A DNA stretch of 53,706 nt. Source: Halorubrum sp. GN11_10-6_MGM. GTDB lineage: Archaea; Halobacteriota; Halobacteria; Halobacteriales; Haloferacaceae. The DNA is taken from NCBI RefSeq assembly GCF_005435165.1, contig NZ_SGUC01000019.1:1-53706 (forward strand), in the 5' to 3' direction. How positions within the stretch are numbered: the stretch's first letter is position 1; every line of letters starts with the position of its first letter. Positions 24,756 through 33,050 of the stretch are shown here, piece after piece. Both the position numbers and the translations under genes were made by a program. The notes under the pieces are model-generated. The model was not told the origin of the DNA. It was given only the letters and a program-made list of their open reading frames with translations, and did no database searches.

Positions 24756-26984
24756 ATGAACGACACCGCAGGGCTCCGGCTCACGGTGCGTGCCGCCGAG
24801 AAGCGGGACGCGGGCCGGGGCATCGCCAGGCTCCCCGAGTCGGCTCGCAAGCGGCTCGCCCTCCTCAGCGGCGACACGGTCGAGGTGCGCGGCGAGCGCA
24901 CCGCCGTCGCGAAGGTGTGGCCGGGCGGTCCCGACGCCCCCGACGGCGCCGTCCTCATCGACGCCGACACCCGCGCGAACGCCGGCGTGAAGGTCGGCGA
25001 CACCGTGACGATCGCCCCCGTCGACGTCGCCGACGCCGACCGCGTGACGCTGGCCGCCCCCGGCCGCCTCGCCGAGGTCGACGTGAGCCGCGAGGTCGTC
25101 GAGCGCGCGCTCTCGCGCGAGCTCCGCGACCGCCCCGTCACCGAGGGCGAGGCCGTCCACGTCGAGCGGCTGGGCGGCCTGCGTTTCGTCGTCGCCCGGA
25201 CCGACCCGGGAGGGACCGTCCGGATAACCGCCTCGACCGACGTATCGGTCGAGTACGAGGGCGACGCGGGCGGCTCCGCGGACGCCCCCGCGAGCGCCGG
25301 GAGCGACGCGGACGCGGGACCCTCTGACGGGTCGAACCCGCCCGGAAGCGACGGTCGCCCCGCGGGCGGCGGCTCGCCGCCGGAGCAGCGCACCGCGGGC
25401 GCGACCTACGAGGACATCGGTGGGCTCGACGAGGAGTTAGAGCTCGTCCGAGAGACCATCGAGCTCCCGCTCTCGGAGCCGGAGGTGTTCACCCGGCTCG
25501 GCATCGACCCGCCGAAGGGCGTCCTCCTCCACGGCCCGCCGGGGACCGGCAAGACGCTCATCGCCCGCGCCGTCGCCAACGAGGTGAACGCAGAGTTCCG
25601 CACCGTCGACGGCCCGGAGATCATGTCGAAGTACAAGGGCGAGTCGGAGGAGCGCCTGCGGGAGGTGTTCAAGGAAGCGGCCGAGAACGCGCCGGCGATA
25701 ATCTTCTTCGACGAGATAGACTCGATCGCAGGCAAGCGCGATGACGGCGGCGACGTCGAGAACCGCGTCGTCGGCCAGTTGCTCTCGCTGATGGACGGGC
25801 TCGACGCCCGCGGCGACGTGATCGTCATCGGCGCGACGAACCGCGTCGACACCATCGACCCGGCGCTCCGGCGCGGCGGGCGCTTCGACCGCGAGATCGA
25901 GATCGGCGTTCCCGGCGAGTCGGGACGGCGCCAGATCCTCGACGTCCACACGCGCCGGATGCCGCTGGCCGACGACGTGGATTTAGACCGGATCGCGGGC
26001 CGGACACACGGGTTCGTCGGCGCCGACATCGAGGGGCTCGCGCAGGAGGCGGCGATGACCGCGCTGCGTCGCGCCCGCGAGTCGGACGCGCGGGCGCTGA
26101 ACGAGGTGACGGTCGCCAAGGCGGACTTCGAGGCCGCCCACGCGAACGTCGAGCCGAGCGCGATGCGCGAGTACGTCGCCGAGCAGCCGACGACCGACTT
26201 CGCAGACGTCGGCGGGTTAGACGACGCGAAGGAGGAACTCGAACGCGCCGTGACGTGGCCGCTGTCGTACGGTCCCCTCTTCGACGCCGCGGGCGCCGAC
26301 CCCCCGACCGGGGTTCTGCTGTACGGGCCGCCCGGGACCGGGAAGACGCTGCTCGCGCGCGCTATCGCCGGCGAGAGCGGCGTCAACTTCATTCAGGTCG
26401 CCGGCCCGGAGCTGCTCGACCGGTACGTCGGCGAGTCGGAGAAGGCGGTCAGAGAACTGTTCGACCGCGCGCGGCAGGCGGCGCCCGCGATCGTCTTCTT
26501 CGACGAGATCGACGCGGTCGCGACCGACCGCGACGCGGCCGGCGGCGACGGCTCCGGCGTGGGCGAGCGCGTCGTCTCGCAGCTGTTGACGGAGCTCGAC
26601 CGCGCCAGCGACAACCCGAACCTCGTCGTCCTCGCGGCGACGAACCGGCGGAACGCGCTCGACCCGGCGCTGCTTCGACCCGGCCGACTGGAGACCCACG
26701 TCGAGGTCCCGGAGCCGGACCGCGAGGCCCGCCGGAAGATTCTCGACGTTCACACGCGCGAGAAGCCCCTCTCCGACGGCGTCGACTTGGAGCGCGTCGC
26801 CGACGAGACGGAGGGGTACTCGGGCGCGGAGATCGCCGCGCTGACGCGGTCGGCCGCGATGCGCGCGATCGAACGCGTCGCCGACGAGCACGGCGAGGCC
26901 GCCAACGACCACGCCGACGAGGTCGGGATCACCGGTGAGGACTTCGACGCGGCGATCGAGTCCGTTCGCCCCGAGACCGCCTGA
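24756..26984 (+). CDS. cdc48: Cdc48/VAT-type AAA+ ATPase
   Basis: Protein-unfolding ATPase that works with the proteasome. The 742-residue protein has a double-psi-barrel N-domain (residues 1-185, RLPESARKRLALLSGDTVEVR), a disordered Ser/Gly/Asp linker (about 185-215), and two AAA domains. D1 Walker A is GPPGTGKTLIARA and Walker B IIFFDEIDSIAGK. D2 Walker A is GPPGTGKTLLARA and Walker B IVFFDEIDAVATD. Arg-finger and second-region motifs are present in both. A TATA-like ggataaag lies about 28 bases before the ATG, so the mRNA is probably leaderless. Haloarchaea carry several paralogues; which one this is cannot be told. Confidence 0.95.
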   Translation: MNDTAGLRLTVRAAEKRDAGRGIARLPESARKRLALLSGDTVEVRGERTAVAKVWPGGPDAPDGAVLIDADTRANAGVKVGDTVTIAPVDVADADRVTLAAPGRLAEVDVSREVVERALSRELRDRPVTEGEAVHVERLGGLRFVVARTDPGGTVRITASTDVSVEYEGDAGGSADAPASAGSDADAGPSDGSNPPGSDGRPAGGGSPPEQRTAGATYEDIGGLDEELELVRETIELPLSEPEVFTRLGIDPPKGVLLHGPPGTGKTLIARAVANEVNAEFRTVDGPEIMSKYKGESEERLREVFKEAAENAPAIIFFDEIDSIAGKRDDGGDVENRVVGQLLSLMDGLDARGDVIVIGATNRVDTIDPALRRGGRFDREIEIGVPGESGRRQILDVHTRRMPLADDVDLDRIAGRTHGFVGADIEGLAQEAAMTALRRARESDARALNEVTVAKADFEAAHANVEPSAMREYVAEQPTTDFADVGGLDDAKEELERAVTWPLSYGPLFDAAGADPPTGVLLYGPPGTGKTLLARAIAGESGVNFIQVAGPELLDRYVGESEKAVRELFDRARQAAPAIVFFDEIDAVATDRDAAGGDGSGVGERVVSQLLTELDRASDNPNLVVLAATNRRNALDPALLRPGRLETHVEVPEPDREARRKILDVHTREKPLSDGVDLERVADETEGYSGAEIAALTRSAAMRAIERVADEHGEAANDHADEVGITGEDFDAAIESVRPETA

Positions 26985-27017
26985 GTCTCTCCGACTCCGA
27001 CGCCTCGCTCGGTCCGG

Positions 27018-27596
27018 TCAGTCGTCTTCCGCGGTCGGGCTCTCCTCGCCGTCGTCCGCCTCGGCCGCCTCGCCGTCGCCCGCTTCGGTCGCCTCGCCGT
27101 CGTCCGCTTCGGCCGCCTCGCCGTCGTCTCCCTCGGACGCACCGTCGCCGTGGTCGCCGTGCCCGTGTCCACCGCCGAGCTCTCCCGGACCGAACTCGTC
27201 GACCGGCGTGACGCTGTAATCGACCGTGAGCGTGTCCTTCGTCGCCCGGACCTTCCCCACGAACGTCGATATCTCTTCGAGGCCGCCCTCCAACACGAAC
27301 AGCTCCATACAGTACTGCGAGCCGACGTGGCTGTGGAAGTTCGAGGCGACGATCCCTTCGTCCTCGTGGCGCAGCCGCATCATCCGCTCTTCGACGTTCG
27401 TCGTCTCGTAGTTGAAGAGGACGGTCACGACGGCCATCAGCGCCCGGTCCTCCAGCTTGGCGTCCTCGAACTCGCCGAGCAGGTTCCGGGAGGCCTCGCG
27501 GACGACCTCGCTGCGCCCGGTGTACCCGTGTTCGTCCGCGAACCCGTCGATCCGATCGAGTAGCTCTTCCGGCATGGACACGCTGACGACTGTCAT
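27018..27596 (-). CDS. NikR-like nickel-responsive CopG-family regulator with histidine/acid-rich tail
   Basis: The 192-residue product has a ribbon-helix-helix domain ([20 protein letters not shown]) followed by an ACT-like metal domain. The four nickel ligands of NikR are conserved at the right spacing: His77, His88, His90 and Cys96 (RHEDEG and [10 protein letters not shown]). From about residue 138 the protein has an added tail with GHGHGDHGD and near-repeats of [15 protein letters not shown]. The tail is absent from ordinary NikR (about 135 residues). Likely a repressor of nickel uptake; the tail could bind metal. Confidence 0.88.
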   Translation of the reverse strand: MTVVSVSMPEELLDRIDGFADEHGYTGRSEVVREASRNLLGEFEDAKLEDRALMAVVTVLFNYETTNVEERMMRLRHEDEGIVASNFHSHVGSQYCMELFVLEGGLEEISTFVGKVRATKDTLTVDYSVTPVDEFGPGELGGGHGHGDHGDGASEGDDGEAAEADDGEATEAGDGEAAEADDGEESPTAEDD

Positions 27597-27621
27597 GTAT
27601 TAATCCACGCCGACGAAGTTG

Positions 27622-28002
27622 TTAATCCTTGAGGTCCGGACCGTCGCGTTCGGCTCCCGGTCCCGCCTCGGGGCTCTTGTCACCCGCCTCGGAAGCCTCG
27701 CCACCCGCCTCGGAATCCCCGCCACCCGCCTCGATCCGGGCGCCGAGCCACGCGTAGTGGTCGAGCAGGGCGGTCTCGCCAGCCTCGGTGAGCGCGTACA
27801 CGTCGGCGATCCCCTCGGTCCGCCGATCGAGGTGGCCGGACTCGACGAGCGCGGAGAGCGTGCCGTAGAACGAGCCCGGGTCGATCCGCTCGTCGTAGTG
27901 GGATTCGAGCCGGCTCTTCAGCGACTGCGCACGCAGCTCGCCGTGTTCGTACAGGAGCGCGCAGATGTCGCGGCGGCGGCCGCTGTGGAACCACTTCGTC
28001 AT
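27622..28002 (-). CDS. PadR-family winged-helix regulator
   Basis: The 126-residue protein consists of a winged-helix domain (residues 8-85: DICALLYEHGELRAQSLKSR, then IDPGSFYGTLSALVESGHLD) and a degenerate acidic tail (Glu-Ala-Gly-Gly repeats). PadR proteins bind promoters as dimers and respond to small ligands or stress. The ATG at 28002 is preferred over the frame opening at 28131, which covers promoter DNA. The target is unknown; it is divergent from the small zinc-finger gene. Confidence 0.8.
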   Translation of the reverse strand: MTKWFHSGRRRDICALLYEHGELRAQSLKSRLESHYDERIDPGSFYGTLSALVESGHLDRRTEGIADVYALTEAGETALLDHYAWLGARIEAGGGDSEAGGEASEAGDKSPEAGPGAERDGPDLKD

Positions 28003-28216
28003 ACGGGCGGGTTCGGCCGACCCCTCACGACGGTTTCGGTCCCGGACGGCCGAGGGAGTCTGTCGTGGGTTAGTCGTGTGACGAACGTTCTTTTCTAATC
28101 GATATTCACATCGAAACAGGCACTCTTTCAAGAAATATCCTCACGAGTGAACTGTATTATGTGTATAAATGTGGTCTTACGGAAATATTTTACCGGCGGA
28201 TGTATTCCAGATAGAT

Positions 28217-28423
28217 ATGCGTTCGACCATCGCACGTCTCGTCTGCCGACACCGGTACGAGCGACGCGCAGTGGTGATCGACCGGAACGGGGTGGCCGAC
28301 TCGGACGGAGCGGTCGGATCGAACCGGCGGGCCGACCCGGACGGAGCGGTCGGTCCGGACAGGGTCGTGGAGCGGTGTCCGAAGTGCGGCAAGGAGCGGT
28401 TCCGCGCTCCGACCGGATCGTAA
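28217..28423 (+). CDS. small putative zinc-binding protein
   Basis: The 68-residue product has one metal-site half in LVCRHRYERR (Cys10, His12) and the other in RCPKCGKERF near the C-terminus, typical of haloarchaeal micro-zinc-finger proteins. Between them SDGAVGSNRRADPDGAVGPD is a short internal duplication. An AT-rich aaatattttacc lies about 27 bases before the ATG. The 214 bases upstream, toward the PadR gene, are AT-rich with no other gene. Real gene likely; role unknown. Confidence 0.6.
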   Translation: MRSTIARLVCRHRYERRAVVIDRNGVADSDGAVGSNRRADPDGAVGPDRVVERCPKCGKERFRAPTGS

Positions 28424-28466
28424 GGGTGCCCGGACGGCCGACGCGACCGGCGGGCGCGCCGCCGAA

Positions 28467-29120
28467 TCAGGTCGGTCCCAGCAGTTCGTCGAGCCGGCCG
28501 ACGCGTCGGTCGCCGAGGACGCACCGGCCGCGCTCGTCGTGGCCGACGCGCTCGACGTGGACCGCGTCGAGGCCGGCGTTCCACGCGGCCGCCACGTCGC
28601 TCTCGCCGTCGCCGACGTAGTACCCCCGGTGTCGACCCGGGTCGACGCCGAGTTCGCGCATCGCGGCCTCGATCGGGTCCGGCGCGGGCTTCCACCCCGT
28701 CTCGTCGGTACAGCAGACGACGGCGTCGAACCGGCCGTCGAGGCCGACGCGGTCGAGGACGGGCTCCGCGAGGAACTCCTGACAGTGGGTGACGAGCCCG
28801 GCCGGCCCGCCGACCTCGCTCACGCGGTCGAGCAGGCTCACGGCGTCGTCGTGGAGGTAGGTCGCCTCGGCGCGGGCCGTCGGGTCCTCCACGTCGTGGA
28901 ACGCGGGCCAGAACGCGTCGGGGTCGACCCCCATCTCCCGGAGGGTCTCGGCGCGCGAGCCGCCGAGTCCGTGCCAGAGGACGCGCGCCTCTCGGTCCGA
29001 GAACTCCCGGCCGAGCCGGTCGCCGACGCGGTCGAACACCGTCCGGGTGTACGTCCACTCCGCGTCGACGAGCGTCCCGTCGAGGTCGAACAGGTGGAAA
29101 TCGTAGTCGGCGACGGCCAT
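28467..29120 (-). CDS. HAD-superfamily hydrolase (phosphoglycolate phosphatase-like)
   Basis: The 217-residue protein has HAD motif I HLFDLDGTLVD (residues 9-19), a four-helix cap, motif II Thr in GLVTHCQEF, motif III Lys in GWKPAPDPI and motif IV YYVGDGESDVAAAW. It is a subfamily I enzyme that removes phosphate from a small metabolite via an Asp-phosphate intermediate. Phosphoglycolate, beta-phosphoglucomutase-type substrates or sugars are possible. The start at 29120 fits the motif I distance; an upstream in-frame extension is not family-like. Confidence 0.88.
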   Translation of the reverse strand: MAVADYDFHLFDLDGTLVDAEWTYTRTVFDRVGDRLGREFSDREARVLWHGLGGSRAETLREMGVDPDAFWPAFHDVEDPTARAEATYLHDDAVSLLDRVSEVGGPAGLVTHCQEFLAEPVLDRVGLDGRFDAVVCCTDETGWKPAPDPIEAAMRELGVDPGRHRGYYVGDGESDVAAAWNAGLDAVHVERVGHDERGRCVLGDRRVGRLDELLGPT

Positions 29121-29200
29121 GGACCGATCCGTACGCCGGGCGCGGGCAAGTGCGTTGCGGGTTCGGAGAGAGACTGGGACCCGGCCCCTCGCTCTCCCGT

Positions 29201-29584
29201 TCAGTCCCGGACGTGTACCGACGAGCCGAGGTACTTTCGGAGAACCTCGTCGACAGAGTCGGCGTTGAAACGAGACAGATCCGCGCCGATCGCGTCTCTC
29301 AGCGCGTCGAGGTACGCCCCGTCGGTGCGCAGTTCCCGGAAGTCGGCGGCGACGACCGCGACGCCCTCGGCGTCCGCGAGCCCGAGTCGGTCCGCCGCCA
29401 GCCGCCGGAACGCGGGTTCGTCGCCGACCTCGCCGCGCCACAGGCGATCGCGGAAGAACAGCCACCCGTCGGTCCCGGGCTCGGCGGCCGGGAGCTCCAT
29501 CGTCGTCTCGAAGCGGTCGGGGTCGACGGCGGCGGCGGGCGGATCGAGCCGGACGGCGACGCGGAAGACGTATGCGGCCTCCAT
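29201..29584 (-). CDS. LWR-salt protein
   Basis: The 127-residue haloarchaeal protein carries the RDRLWRGEVGDE stretch that gives this family its name. It begins MEAAYVFRVAVRLDP, a beta strand, and ends in a charged helix. No catalytic role is known. It is divergent from uppS, with about 60 bases between their starts, a pairing seen often in haloarchaea. The frame is open to 29647, but the ATG at 29584 starts the conserved part. Confidence 0.75.
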   Translation of the reverse strand: MEAAYVFRVAVRLDPPAAAVDPDRFETTMELPAAEPGTDGWLFFRDRLWRGEVGDEPAFRRLAADRLGLADAEGVAVVAADFRELRTDGAYLDALRDAIGADLSRFNADSVDEVLRKYLGSSVHVRD

Positions 29585-29605
29585 GGGTCGGCGGTCGCCG
29601 GATCG

Positions 29606-29623
29606 ATCCATAAAGGTATACCG
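29606..29623. promoter_or_regulatory. shared promoter region of the LWR-salt and uppS genes
   Basis: The AT-richer stretch ccataaaggtataccg lies between the divergent starts (29584 and 29646), about 25-30 bases from both. It is the only TATA-like sequence in the gap, so it may serve both genes. Confidence 0.4.
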
Positions 29624-29645
29624 CTCGGGGGCGTGGTCCCGGACC

Positions 29646-30641
29646 ATGTGGCAGCGCCTCCGCGGCCTCGCCGGACGCGTCTACCGGCGACACCTCCGCC
29701 GCGAGATCGACGACGTCCCCGACCACGTCGCCGTCATTCAGGACGGGAACCGTCGGTACGCCCGCGAACAGGGCGACGACGCGCCGGACGGACACCGCGC
29801 CGGCGCGGACACCACGGAGCGGGTCCTCGACTGGTGCGCCGACCTCGGCGTCTCGGAACTCACCCTCTACGCGTTCTCCACCGAGAACTTCGAGCGCCCC
29901 GACGAGGAACTGGAGCCCCTCTTCGACCTGTTAGAGCACAAGCTGCGCGAGTTCGCCGACGCCGACCGCGTCCACGAGGACGGCGTGCGCGTCCGGGCCA
30001 TCGGCGACGTCCCGCGCCTCCCGCCGCGTGTCCGCGACGCGGTCGACTACGCCGAGCGGCGAACCGCCGGCAACGACCGCTTCACGCTCAACGTCGCGTT
30101 GGCGTACGGCGGCCGGACCGAACTGCTCGACGCCGCGCGCGCCATCGCTCGCGACGTCGACGACGGGGAGATGGCCCCCGAGGACGTCGACGTCGAGACC
30201 GTCGAGGAGCGCCTCTACGACCGACCGATCCGCGACGTGGACCTGATCGTCCGCACCGGCGGCGACGAGCGCACCTCGAACTTCCTCCCGTGGCACGCGA
30301 ACGGCAACGAGGCCGCCGTCTACTTCTGTGCGCCCTACTGGCCGGAGTTCTCCGAGGCCGACTTCCTGCGGGCGATCCGCACCTACGAGTCGCGCGAGGA
30401 GTCGTGGCAGCGCGCCCGGGCGGAACGGGCCGCCGCGCTGGTGCGCGCGCTCGCGGAGGTGGAGTTCGCGGAGGCCCGCGCCGCCGCCTCGCGCCTCCGC
30501 GAGCGCGTCCCGCGGCCCGACGGGAGCGACCTCTCCGACGACGCCCTCGGCATCGGGGACGGTGACGCGGTCGGGTCGGGCGACGCCGACTCCGCCGGTC
30601 GGGTCGACGGCGACGCGCAGGACTCGCCGGGAGCCGACTAA
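29646..30641 (+). CDS. uppS: polyprenyl diphosphate synthase (cis-prenyltransferase)
   Basis: Builds long cis-polyprenyl diphosphates for glycan lipid carriers. Landmarks: VAVIQDGNRRYA (residues 29-40, catalytic Asp), GHRAGADTTERVL, YAFSTENFERP, and the C-terminal VDLIVRTGGDERTSNFLPW. After residue about 290 the protein has an acidic Asp/Gly-rich tail typical of halophilic additions. The stop overlaps the convergent DUF2891 gene by 3-4 bases. Confidence 0.93.
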   Translation: MWQRLRGLAGRVYRRHLRREIDDVPDHVAVIQDGNRRYAREQGDDAPDGHRAGADTTERVLDWCADLGVSELTLYAFSTENFERPDEELEPLFDLLEHKLREFADADRVHEDGVRVRAIGDVPRLPPRVRDAVDYAERRTAGNDRFTLNVALAYGGRTELLDAARAIARDVDDGEMAPEDVDVETVEERLYDRPIRDVDLIVRTGGDERTSNFLPWHANGNEAAVYFCAPYWPEFSEADFLRAIRTYESREESWQRARAERAAALVRALAEVEFAEARAAASRLRERVPRPDGSDLSDDALGIGDGDAVGSGDADSAGRVDGDAQDSPGAD

Positions 30642-31738
30642 ACCCCGCCCGGCGCGATCCCGCCCTCGCTCCGCGTCAGCAGGTACAGCGCGAACGACGA
30701 GAGCCAGTGCGACCCGGCGTAGTCGTCGGTGAGGACGTCCGCGGCCCCCGCCTCGGCGTGGCGGCGCGCCGCGGTCTCCAGCGGCGCTCGGAGCCGCGTC
30801 GCCGCCGGACCCTCCCGGCCGTCGAGCGCGTCGGCCAGTCCCGCGAGACACCACGCGCGGGAGACGTTGAGCCCGATCAGGTGGGTCGCGGCGCCGTCGC
30901 CCTCGTCGGGTTCGACGTCGACGGGCGCGAGCAGCGCATCGTGCGGCGGCCCGGCCAGATCGGGGAGGAAGTCGTCGAGCCACGACGCGAACGCGTCGGC
31001 GTCGAGGACGCGGCGCAGCAGGTCGGCCTCCGTCAGCGCGGGCGAGAGGAAGTCCCATCCGACCGGCTCCGCGCCGACGACCGCGGCGGTGTCGTCCGCG
31101 TAGAGCCGGCGCGTCGCCGCCTCGGCCTCGCGTTCGAGGTCGGCGTCGCCGACGACCCGCGCGTAGTCGAGGACGCCGGCGAGCGCGAACGCGGTGTTGC
31201 CGTGGGTGCCCACGCGGTGTGCGCGGTCGACGTCGAGGAACGAGTCGCGGGTCCCGCGGCGGACCCGCTCTTCGAGGGGCCGGAGCGCCTCGCGCCACGC
31301 GTCGGCGCGGGGATCGTCCCACAGGTGTAATTCGGCCGCGAGGCGCAGCAGCCACGACCAGCCGTACGGCTCCTCGAAGCCGGGGTTCTCGTCGAGGTAG
31401 TCGACCTCACGAGCGACGTTCTCGGGGGTCAGCCGCTCGTCGATCCCCGCCGCGATCTCGGCCTCGTCCGGGTGGTCGGAGGCGAGTCGTAGCGAGCGCA
31501 CGAGCGCCCAGTGGCTGTGGACCGCCGAGTGCCAGTCGAAACAGCCGTGGAAGACGGGGTGCTTCTCGGCGGGGCGCGTCGGCGCCTCCGGGCCCTCGAC
31601 GACGCCCTGATAGTGCGGGTACTCGGTGTCGACTCCGTCGAGCGGGTGGGCGGCCAGCGCGGCCGCGACCGCGCCGTCGAGCGCGTCCGCCCGCCCGGCG
31701 CGGAGCGCGTCCGGCGACAGCGCCTCGAAAGCGTTCAT
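30638..31738 (-). CDS. DUF2891 family protein
   Basis: A 366-residue helical protein with many Trp and His residues. Family signatures include HPVFHGCFDWHSAVHSHWAL (residues 60-79) and GWSWLLRLAAEL. The alternating inner-outer helices suggest an alpha/alpha toroid like glycan-processing enzymes. The His/Asp/Trp-rich pocket may be an active site, but no reaction is established. The gene is convergent with uppS, with overlapping stop codons. Confidence 0.85.
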   Translation of the reverse strand: MNAFEALSPDALRAGRADALDGAVAAALAAHPLDGVDTEYPHYQGVVEGPEAPTRPAEKHPVFHGCFDWHSAVHSHWALVRSLRLASDHPDEAEIAAGIDERLTPENVAREVDYLDENPGFEEPYGWSWLLRLAAELHLWDDPRADAWREALRPLEERVRRGTRDSFLDVDRAHRVGTHGNTAFALAGVLDYARVVGDADLEREAEAATRRLYADDTAAVVGAEPVGWDFLSPALTEADLLRRVLDADAFASWLDDFLPDLAGPPHDALLAPVDVEPDEGDGAATHLIGLNVSRAWCLAGLADALDGREGPAATRLRAPLETAARRHAEAGAADVLTDDYAGSHWLSSFALYLLTRSEGGIAPGGV

Positions 31739-31850
31739 GCCGGAGAGTCCGCGGGGCGCCTGTTCAATCGGTCGGTGGCGTGCGATAGCGTGGCACGCGA
31801 CCCCCGAGTTCGGTCCCTCGACGTGCGGTCGTCAAGAGGCGGACCGCGTC

Positions 31851-32066
31851 CTATCGATCCCTGAACTCCACGGTGTAGCCGTTGTCGCGAAGCGCCTCGA
31901 CGAGGTCGTCGTCGGGCTCGATTCTGAACTCGTGGAACGAGTTGCTCGGAGAGTCGGCCGAGTACAGGTCCGAGTCGATGTTGTCCGGGATCTCGTTTTG
32001 GTGCGTGTTCTCTTGAACGACGACCGGCTGGCTGCGGGCGCGGCTGGAACTGTCGTCTTCGGTCAT
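31851..32066 (-). CDS. small acidic hypothetical protein
   Basis: The 71-residue product is acidic and polar: MTEDDSSSRARSQPV, then SPSNSFHEFRIEPDDDLVEALRDNG, ending in a short amphipathic helix. No family is recognised. It lies 65 bases downstream of nob1 on the same strand. The in-frame extension to 32177 overlaps nob1 coding DNA and is unlikely. Confidence 0.55.
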   Translation of the reverse strand: MTEDDSSSRARSQPVVVQENTHQNEIPDNIDSDLYSADSPSNSFHEFRIEPDDDLVEALRDNGYTVEFRDR

Positions 32067-32131
32067 TCGGTTGCCTCCCCTTGCGACCGTTCGGCTATTT
32101 GAATTCCGATCTCGGGTCCCGTTCGCGACGC

Positions 32132-32590
32132 TCACGCCGGGTTCTTCCGGGTCAGGTCGCTGCCGCAGATCGGACACCGCTCTTTGTCCTCGTCGAAGGT
32201 GCGGTTACAGCCGACGCACTGGAAGCGCCACTCCCGCTCCTCGGAGATGCCGTCGCGGGCGATGGCCTCGACCGGGAGGTCGAGCCGCTCGGCGACGTTC
32301 TGCATCGCGTAGTCGTCGGTGACGAGCGTGCCGTGGAGCTCCAGCGCGGTCGCGATCAGCCGGACGTCGGTGTCCGACAGCTCCGCGGCGTCGCCCGACC
32401 CCTTCGCGGCCCGGCGGACGCGGTCGACCGCCTCCGGCGCCGGCACGTGGACGGTCATCCCGGAACCCTCCATCGCGTCGAAGCGGAGGGCGACCTCGCC
32501 GGTGAGCTCCTCGTGGACCGCCGGGATGGAGACCACGTCCTCGTCGGTCGTGTACTCGTGGATGAACGCGGACGAGTCGAGGACCTGCAT
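32132..32590 (-). CDS. nob1: Nob1-like endonuclease (PIN plus zinc ribbon)
   Basis: Matures the 3' end of 16S rRNA in archaeal ribosome assembly. The 152-residue protein has the PIN Asp in MQVLDSSAFIHEY, then SDTDVRLIATALEL and VTDDYAMQNVA, and a C-terminal zinc ribbon with two CxxC pairs (FQCVGCNRTF and ERCPICGSDL). The gene starts on an ATGA overlap with the upstream PRC-barrel gene, so the two form one operon. Confidence 0.93.
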   Translation of the reverse strand: MQVLDSSAFIHEYTTDEDVVSIPAVHEELTGEVALRFDAMEGSGMTVHVPAPEAVDRVRRAAKGSGDAAELSDTDVRLIATALELHGTLVTDDYAMQNVAERLDLPVEAIARDGISEEREWRFQCVGCNRTFDEDKERCPICGSDLTRKNPA

Positions 32591-32835
32591 CAGCGGGCGA
32601 CGACGATGTAATCCTTCACCGCTTGGACGTTCGCGACCGGCACTCGGAGCCGTCCCATCTCGTCGACGTCGAAGTCGACGCGCTCGGCTCTGAGCTGTTC
32701 GTGCGGGCTGACGAGGAGGTGGTTCAGTTCGCCGGACTCGAGGTTCATCGTGATGTTGTACAGGTCCCCGAGCTCCGTGCCGTCGGCGCTCATCACCGCC
32801 TTCCCGGAGAGGTTCTCCGCGAGGATGTCGACCAT
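32590..32835 (-). CDS. PRC-barrel domain protein
   Basis: The 81-residue product is a single PRC-barrel: MVDILAENLSGKAVMSADGT, GELNHLLVSPHE and MGRLRVPVANVQAVKDYIVV. PRC-barrel proteins serve in RNA processing (RimM-like) or as structural subunits; archaeal ones are often paired with nob1, as here. The start at 32835 is preferred; a weaker in-frame ATG exists 12 codons earlier. Confidence 0.85.
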   Translation of the reverse strand: MVDILAENLSGKAVMSADGTELGDLYNITMNLESGELNHLLVSPHEQLRAERVDFDVDEMGRLRVPVANVQAVKDYIVVAR

Positions 32836-33024
32836 ACCCGCACGGTCCCGGGCAACGGTCTTAAACGCCACGGGCCGTCCGACGGACGACCGACGCGAGC
32901 GCGCTCGTCGCCGGACGCGCGACGACAGAACGACTCGGCTCCGTCCCCGGAACGATCCGGTTCGGGCGCCGCGGTTCGTCGCGGCGTTTTGAAAGGCTTA
33001 ACTGACGCCCGGGCGGAACGGACG

Positions 33025-33033
33025 GTATAACCT
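33025..33033 (+). promoter_or_regulatory. TATA-like box of the aIF5B gene
   Basis: ggtataacc lies about 25 bases before the ATG at 33051, as for a leaderless haloarchaeal mRNA. Confidence 0.45.
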
Positions 33034-33050
33034 TCTCGGGGCGATCACAT

